DNA from: Eonycteris spelaea
Lineage: Eukaryota > Chordata > Mammalia > Chiroptera > Pteropodidae
NCBI GenBank assembly: GCA_003508835.1
Contig: PUFA01000007.1
Location: 11,927,001 to 11,991,000, forward strand
Length of the DNA: 64,000 nucleotides
Direction of reading: 5' to 3'
Part shown: positions 59,430-64,000 of the stretch, in pieces
How the letters are laid out: every line of letters begins with the position of its first letter
Numbering within the stretch: position 1 is the first letter of the stretch
Translations under genes and position numbers: made by a program
The notes under the pieces: generated by a model
Told to the model about the DNA's origin: nothing
What the model saw: only the letters and a program-made list of their open reading frames with translations
Databases searched by the model: none

Positions 59430-59608
59430 AGAGGGGAAAAAGTGAAAAGGAAAGCAGAAACATTATGATAAGAAGGGATGTTCATTTTCAAACAGGAGAT
59501 AAGATATGGATTAAAGTTCATCCTCAGAATAGTGTAGCAAGAAACTTTATAGCCAAACTAACTCCCAACCGGAAAGGTCCCTGTTTCTCGGATCTCTTTG
59601 AATTATAG
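59430..59608 (+). pseudogene. Retroelement integrase C-terminal remnant
   Basis: The frame 59477-59605 reads GDKIWIKVHP (59495-59524) and AKLTPNRKGP (59552-59581), then a stop at 59606. This order, a GD-x-[VI]-W box then a KL...GP box, is typical of the C-terminal part of LTR-retroelement integrases. A neighbouring frame reads KHYDKK just upstream (about 59457-59474), so at least one frameshift separates them. No catalytic DDE core was found upstream. Source could be an ERV or a gypsy-type element. Confidence 0.35.
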
Positions 59609-59777
59609 GGAAAACTAATTGGATCTTCATGTTTACCATGGAGGAAACCAAGTGTTACTCAAGATGTAAATCCTGGAGGTACTTTAAAAAGACAACGTTG
59701 ACCTTTACAAGCCTCTAAACTTATAGATCTGTAAGGAGAAAAAATTGATTTCCTGACCTTTGACTGGCTCCTTGTCA

Positions 59778-59852
59778 TTTTTTTTTTTTCTCTCTGCACA
59801 GGGGCTCCCAATCTCTTCGCTCTCTTCCCGGTGGGTTTTTTTTTTTTTTTCC
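59778..59852. repeat. Two poly-T runs
   Basis: T runs of about 13 and 15 near 59778 and 59836, about 45 bp apart. Confidence 0.9.
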
Positions 59853-60037
59853 TGACTGTGTCCTCTGTCCCCAGGGGAAGGGAATAAGCCCATTTTCCAG
59901 TCTGGTTCAGAGAGGCCAGTTTGGGCGAAGGTATAACCCTGCAGACGATCCTCAGTAAAGCCTGCTGCCCCTCTGTGTCCTTCGCTGTCTCTAAAAGCTG
60001 ACTGACTCTTCAGCAGTCCCATGACAATAAGACGGAC

Positions 60038-60330
60038 TACCATGTTTGGACACCTACTGTGTGCTGGATATTGTGGTGAGACATTTTCAGACATTATCTT
60101 AACTAATGCATCCTCACAACCACCCTATGCGTTGGGGCCTCCAATCGGCTATACATATCTTTCTCATTTCACAAATCAGGAAATTCCTATCTTCCTCTGC
60201 ATTTTCTTTCTCCTTCTTCCTCCTTTCTTCAGCGTTCTTGGGGCTGGTGGGACAACTGTCATAAAGATAAGGAAACTGAGGGCTAGAGACAGAGAGCGAC
60301 TTCTCACACAAAGCTCATCAAGTTTCTGAG
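60038..60330 (-). mobile_element. MIR SINE, antisense, interrupted by pyrimidine-rich DNA
   Basis: First part: 'gacacctactgtgtgctgga', 'atgcatcctcacaaccaccc', 'ttctcatttcacaaatcagg'. Second part resumes at about 60269 ('ggaaactgagggctagagac'). The 85-90 bp between is pyrimidine-rich and not MIR. Confidence 0.65.
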
Positions 60331-61322
60331 CAGCAGGCCCAGGAGTCCCCACACCAGCATCCTTCCACTGCCACACACAGCACTTTCTTTCTATCACCCA
60401 AGTCTGGTCAGGGAGGCCACAGCGAATCTCCGTTCTTCAAGGTGAAAGAATTCCTTGTGAGTTATCTGGCATCTTTAGTGTCAGCGTCTGTAGGAAGAAA
60501 AGAGGGAAACTTGGAGGTCACAGAGAGATTGGAGGGCAAAGTGGGAATGAGGGGCCAGAGGAAAGAATGGGCTCCCCACACAGAGAAGCCAGACTGTGTG
60601 GGAGTGATAGAATCACGGGGTAGGGGATGGGTGACATCATGTAATTCATCAATGTGAATTTATCCCTAATCCTCACACTAAGATGACCCGTCTCAAAAGA
60701 GGCAAGAGGCTAAGCAGTATGATTTGAGATATGCCTCATTTAGGGCCCTGAATAAGGAAGACCCCAAATCATTACATGTTGCCTCTTAAATGGTTTTTGG
60801 CCACCTCTCCTGCTTCTAAATCTTTTGCTTACCATTATGAAGATTTTTGTCCTATTTGTGAACCAGCTGCACTATTAATTGCTTAATGGTTTAGATCAAT
60901 TTTTAAAACATAAATAGGTACGCTTTAGGGGAAACTTTATATCAGTACTGTAAATTGAAAGTCAGTATCATTTGCCACAAATAGAAGCATAATAATAAAT
61001 ACAATGAAAACAAAACAATGTTATTAGACTCTAGCTGGCTGGTTGCCTGTCAGAGGCTCTGAGCTGAGCTTTGTTCTCTGTTTAAAAGAGAGGTTACCAA
61101 GTGCTAGGTGTTAAAGACAAGGCCAAATGAAGATTTTTCTCCTTGACCTAAACCAGAAGGATCTACAGAGAAATTAAATGCTGTTGGACATCACTTAAAT
61201 CTTCTTGAGCACCACCATTGGTCTTCATCTGAGACAGTGGGGAATTTTGTGGGCCCCACTCACATTTCCTCAAAAAACAACACCGTTGCATGCAAAAAGG
61301 CAAAAGGAGCAGTTTATCAGAG
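60331..61322. other. Unassigned stretch
   Basis: No family or exon recognised. Confidence 0.45.
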
Positions 61323-61324
61323 AC

Positions 61325-61490
61325 CTATTATTTAGCTCTGTGAGTTAGGGTGATTCACTTTTCTGAGCCTCAGTCTTCCTCATCTGAAAAATGGGAGAAT
61401 TAGACCAGATAATGTTCTGAAGTGTTTGCCAGCTCTAGAGCCTACTTCCTCTATTACCTAAGGAAATAAATATCAGATCTAGGACATAGG
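61325..61490 (+). mobile_element. MIR-family SINE
   Basis: Contains 'ttcacttttctgagcctcag', 'tcttcctcatctgaaaaatg', 'ggagaattagaccagataat'. Confidence 0.7.
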
Positions 61491-61844
61491 ACAAGTTGGA
61501 TGTAAAGGGCAGCCAAGTGGTAACTTGAAAGGTGGTAGAGAAGGGGCTAGTGGCCCTGAACACAGGAGAAGGGGTGAGTGTGCAAGTACCACAGATAAAA
61601 GTCACCCTCTCCCAACCTCTCTTAGGGTCACTGAAATAACATGTTCATCTCGAGGATGTTCAAACGGTAAAAATGAAAAATGCTTATCTATTCATATTCA
61701 ACACTCAGATTTCAGAGCTAGATTATTTAATCTGCATTGAGAAAATTAGACTTCTTTTTCCTTAAAAAAAAAAAAAAGCCATATCTACTTTCTGATATGG
61801 AACACCCTGAGTAGACTGGTTTCTGTTTGACTGGGAGATGGTTT

Positions 61845-62035
61845 AGGGCAGTGCTTAGGAACTTAGCCTGAGATCTGTCACTTCCTAAAGGTATGACTCG
61901 GGCAACTAAGTACCTGCCTTCATAGTACCAAAGTACTTTGGTACTTGCTATGCTTCCACCTGTGGTACCATTATTAAGTTGTGGTGATTGATATGTTAAG
62001 TGTTTAACACACTGCCTAGCAAACAGCAAACATAT
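61845..62035 (+). mobile_element. MIR SINE containing a palindrome
   Basis: MIR words 'gagatctgtcacttcctaaa', 'ggtatgactcgggcaactaa', then a palindromic block at 61924-61945, and a MIR tail 'aacacactgcctagcaaaca'. Confidence 0.55.
61924..61945. repeat. 22-bp perfect palindrome
   Basis: Half-site 'agtaccaaagt' is followed directly by its reverse complement 'actttggtact', with no spacer. Confidence 0.95.
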
Positions 62036-62105
62036 AAAAAAATAGCTGTTAATATTTCCTGTATTTTGTGCACATCTCATTTCTTATACTTGCTATCCCA
62101 ATACG

Positions 62106-62167
62106 GTCTCTGTCTCTATCTCTGTCCCTGTCCCTGTCTCTCTGTCTCGCTCCCTTTCTCTCTCTCT

Positions 62168-62230
<63 letters not shown>
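62106..62230. repeat. (CTCTGT)n / (TC)n / (AC)n compound microsatellite
   Basis: An imperfect CTCTGT/CCCTGT block to about 62150, a short TC block, then 30 perfect AC units at 62171-62230. Confidence 0.96.
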
Positions 62231-62231
<1 letters not shown>

Positions 62232-62233
<2 letters not shown>

Positions 62234-62912
62234 AGTCCTTTCTTCCTGTCCTGATGGTCATCTTTCTCATGCTCTGGCTGGTACCTCTCTCTATGCCTGT
62301 CTCCATGTCCTTTGCCAGACACAGTCAGCACTCAATAAATCTGTTTGATTGTGTAGAGGCCCCTTTGAAAATAGTAGAAGTAGCTTTTAGCTGAAAACAG
62401 GAAAGATTTTACAGGAATGGGTTTTTTACACTGCCTTCAGACTGGCTGCTTACATACAGGAAATATTTGTGCAGTGTATGCAATCTTCATAGGACTTGGT
62501 TAAATTAATTCCTAGTTTGCTAAATTAAGATGGGGGGAAGTAATCTCCCACTTCTGTTTCATTTCACCCCAGGATAAGGACGAAAAGAGGATGCAAGTTT
62601 CCTAACTGTCCTGGTTTTCTTCTCAGATTCATTTAAGTGTGTTTACAAAAACATACGTACTTGACTCCTTAGTAACACAGATGTGACTAGCGCCTTCTGA
62701 TATCCGAAAGATATATGAATTGCTGGACTGTTGATGAGAAAGATCCGTGAAGCGTTTTTAAAATTGGTTTAGTAAGATTATTTCCAGTCAACAATTCCCC
62801 AACTTAGTGGCAGAAGATAGATCTGTTTTCCATAAAAGTTAGATGCCAGACTTTTGAATCACTCAGAATTAAAAACCATTCCCTTAAAGAGCCACTTGCT
62901 GTCATTTGTTTT

Positions 62913-62943
<31 letters not shown>

Positions 62944-63145
62944 GAGTCAAGATAGAAACTATTATCGCAGAATGGCATGCTGAAGAGGCACTAGCAGTGA
63001 TAAGAACACAAGCAGCTCTTATTCCAGTACTAAATTTCCAACTACTGCTGCAAGATAGGCTGTGCTTCATTGGAAACAAAGAAACGTAAGCCAACTTACC
63101 CTCATTTGTTTCCATCGGTTCATAACAACTGCTGCCTCCCACTTG
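62232..63145. other. Unassigned stretch with a poly-A run
   Basis: A poly-A run of 25 lies at 62919-62943 with no recognisable retroposon body before it. The words 'cagtcagcactcaataaatc' at about 62325 may be the end of an L2 or MIR. Confidence 0.4.
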
Positions 63146-63149
63146 GACA

Positions 63150-63244
63150 ATGCTTTAGAGTTTGAAAATGCTTTCTCATCTAATTTTTATTTAGTCTTCA
63201 GAACATCTCTGCGAGACAAACAGGTTGGGTAAGAGAAGTAACAT
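63150..63244 (-). mobile_element. MIR-like fragment, antisense, cut by an L1
   Basis: Contains 'gctttctcatctaattttta' and 'ggttgggtaagagaagtaac', in reversed MIR order, ending at the L1 insertion point. Confidence 0.5.
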
Positions 63245-63701
63245 CAGAAACAACCCAAATGCCCGTCAACCGATGAATGGATAAGTACAAGTGGTATATC
63301 CCTACAATGGAATATTATTGGGCGATAAAAAGGAATGAAGTACTGCTATATGCAACAAGACAAAACCTGGCAATTACGTTAAGTGAAACCAGCCACACTC
63401 AAAGGACCATGTATTATATAACCCCATTTATACGAAATGTCCAGAATAGACAAATTTATAGAGACAGGAAGCAGATTAGAGACTAGGGCTGATGGGGACA
63501 TGGTGGCATTGAGGTGGAAAAGAGCCAAAGTGTAAGGGGTTCCTTCCGGGGGTAATGGAAATGTTCTGAAGTCGATTGTGGCGATGATTGCACAACTCTC
63601 TGACTATACGAAAAGCTAATGAGTTTTAACCATTAAATGGGTAAATTGTGTGGTCTCTTAGAGCTCAATAAAGCTTTTTTCTAAAAAGAGAGAGGTAACA
63701 T
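63232..63701 (+). mobile_element. 5'-truncated L1 with target-site duplication
   Basis: The insert (63245-63688) covers the end of ORF2 and the 3' region. The 69-codon frame 63277-63486 is a recognisable L1 ORF2 C-terminal relic (it starts MDKYKWYIPTMEYYWAIKRN). The tail reads 'gattgcacaactctctgact' and ends A-rich. 'agagaagtaacat' (63232-63244) and 'agagaggtaacat' (63689-63701) form a 13-bp duplication with one mismatch. Confidence 0.8.
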
Positions 63702-63932
63702 TGCAGAGTCTGCTTTCAGCATGTGTGGGGTCCACCTCAGCTCTGCCGCTTGGTTGCTATCTGACTTCAGCCGCCTTACTTCAACTTTCTGAATCACAGC
63801 TGCCCTCTCTGACAAGTAACAATGCCCCCCTTGCAGCGTGGCCTAGAGGATCTGATTGGTGTCCACCAAGTGCCTGCAACAGTGATGCACGTATAGTTCG
63901 GACTTAATAAATGGTGACTGTGATTAGGACCA
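63702..63932 (+). mobile_element. MIR SINE
   Basis: Plus order: 'cagagtctgctttcagcatg', 'cctcagctctgccgcttggt', 'ccgccttacttcaactttct', 'gacttaataaatggtgactg'. Confidence 0.7.
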
Positions 63933-64000
63933 TTCTGACGTTGCGCTAACTGAGGCTCAGGGGGATGAAAAGCCTTGGGGGAGTGGGAAATGGGCACGAT

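Noticed and set aside
62740..62756. U6-like word 'cgtgaagcgtt'
   Set aside because: Only about 11 nt match the 3' end of U6 snRNA; the expected upstream U6 body is absent.
1..64000. CRISPR array, operon, phage or bacterial defence system
   Set aside because: All repeats are mammalian microsatellites or transposable elements, and there is no prokaryote-like gene density.

Overview
The window reads as ordinary nuclear DNA of a placental mammal. It is AT-rich, has no long conserved reading frames or operon-like gene packing, and carries many old mammal-wide repeats: MIR, L2, CR1/L3-like, MLT1-like LTRs, L1M remnants, MER5-like and Tigger1-derived DNA elements, and many microsatellites. I could not find a recent lineage-specific SINE: no primate Alu, rodent B1/B2, carnivore SINEC, equine ERE, ruminant BovA, cetacean CHR or vesper-bat VES pattern. 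This argues against several well-known lineages, but it does not name the species. Family names below come from remembered consensus patterns, not from a database search.

Layout. 1-9.7 kb: MLT1-like LTR fragments, an antisense L2, a 165-nt pure purine tract and a possible pogo/Tigger-like element. 10.9-17.7 kb: a CR1/L3-like 3' end, two adjacent MIRs, an MLT1-like LTR with a small tandem duplication, a long L1M 3' end and a 17-unit GGAA array. 18.7-24.2 kb: MER5-like, L2, MIR and L1 pieces, a Tigger1 deletion derivative, and a MIR split by a short insert with two facing CTCF-like motifs. 26-31 kb: MIRs, an L2 and an 82-bp inverted duplication. 33-46 kb: MIRs, an antisense L1 3' end, two same-orientation CTCF-like motifs and a long L2. 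46.5-49.7 kb: L1 and L2 pieces. 50.5-51.1 kb: the only strong CpG island. 53-54.7 kb: an old L1 that has taken a MIR-like piece, a younger truncated L1 with target-site duplication and a solo retroviral LTR. 57.3-64 kb: two MLT1-like LTR pieces, a retroelement integrase remnant, MIRs, a 22-bp palindrome in a MIR, and an L1 with a target-site duplication.

No protein-coding gene can be supported. The longest open frames lie in GC-rich or low-complexity DNA and look incidental. The best gene-related signal is the CpG island, probably the promoter and first exon of a gene or long noncoding RNA. The rest is most likely intronic or intergenic. I found no CRISPR array, operon, rRNA, tRNA or convincing small RNA gene, and no evidence of an undescribed multi-gene system. 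The structural oddities are listed as findings.
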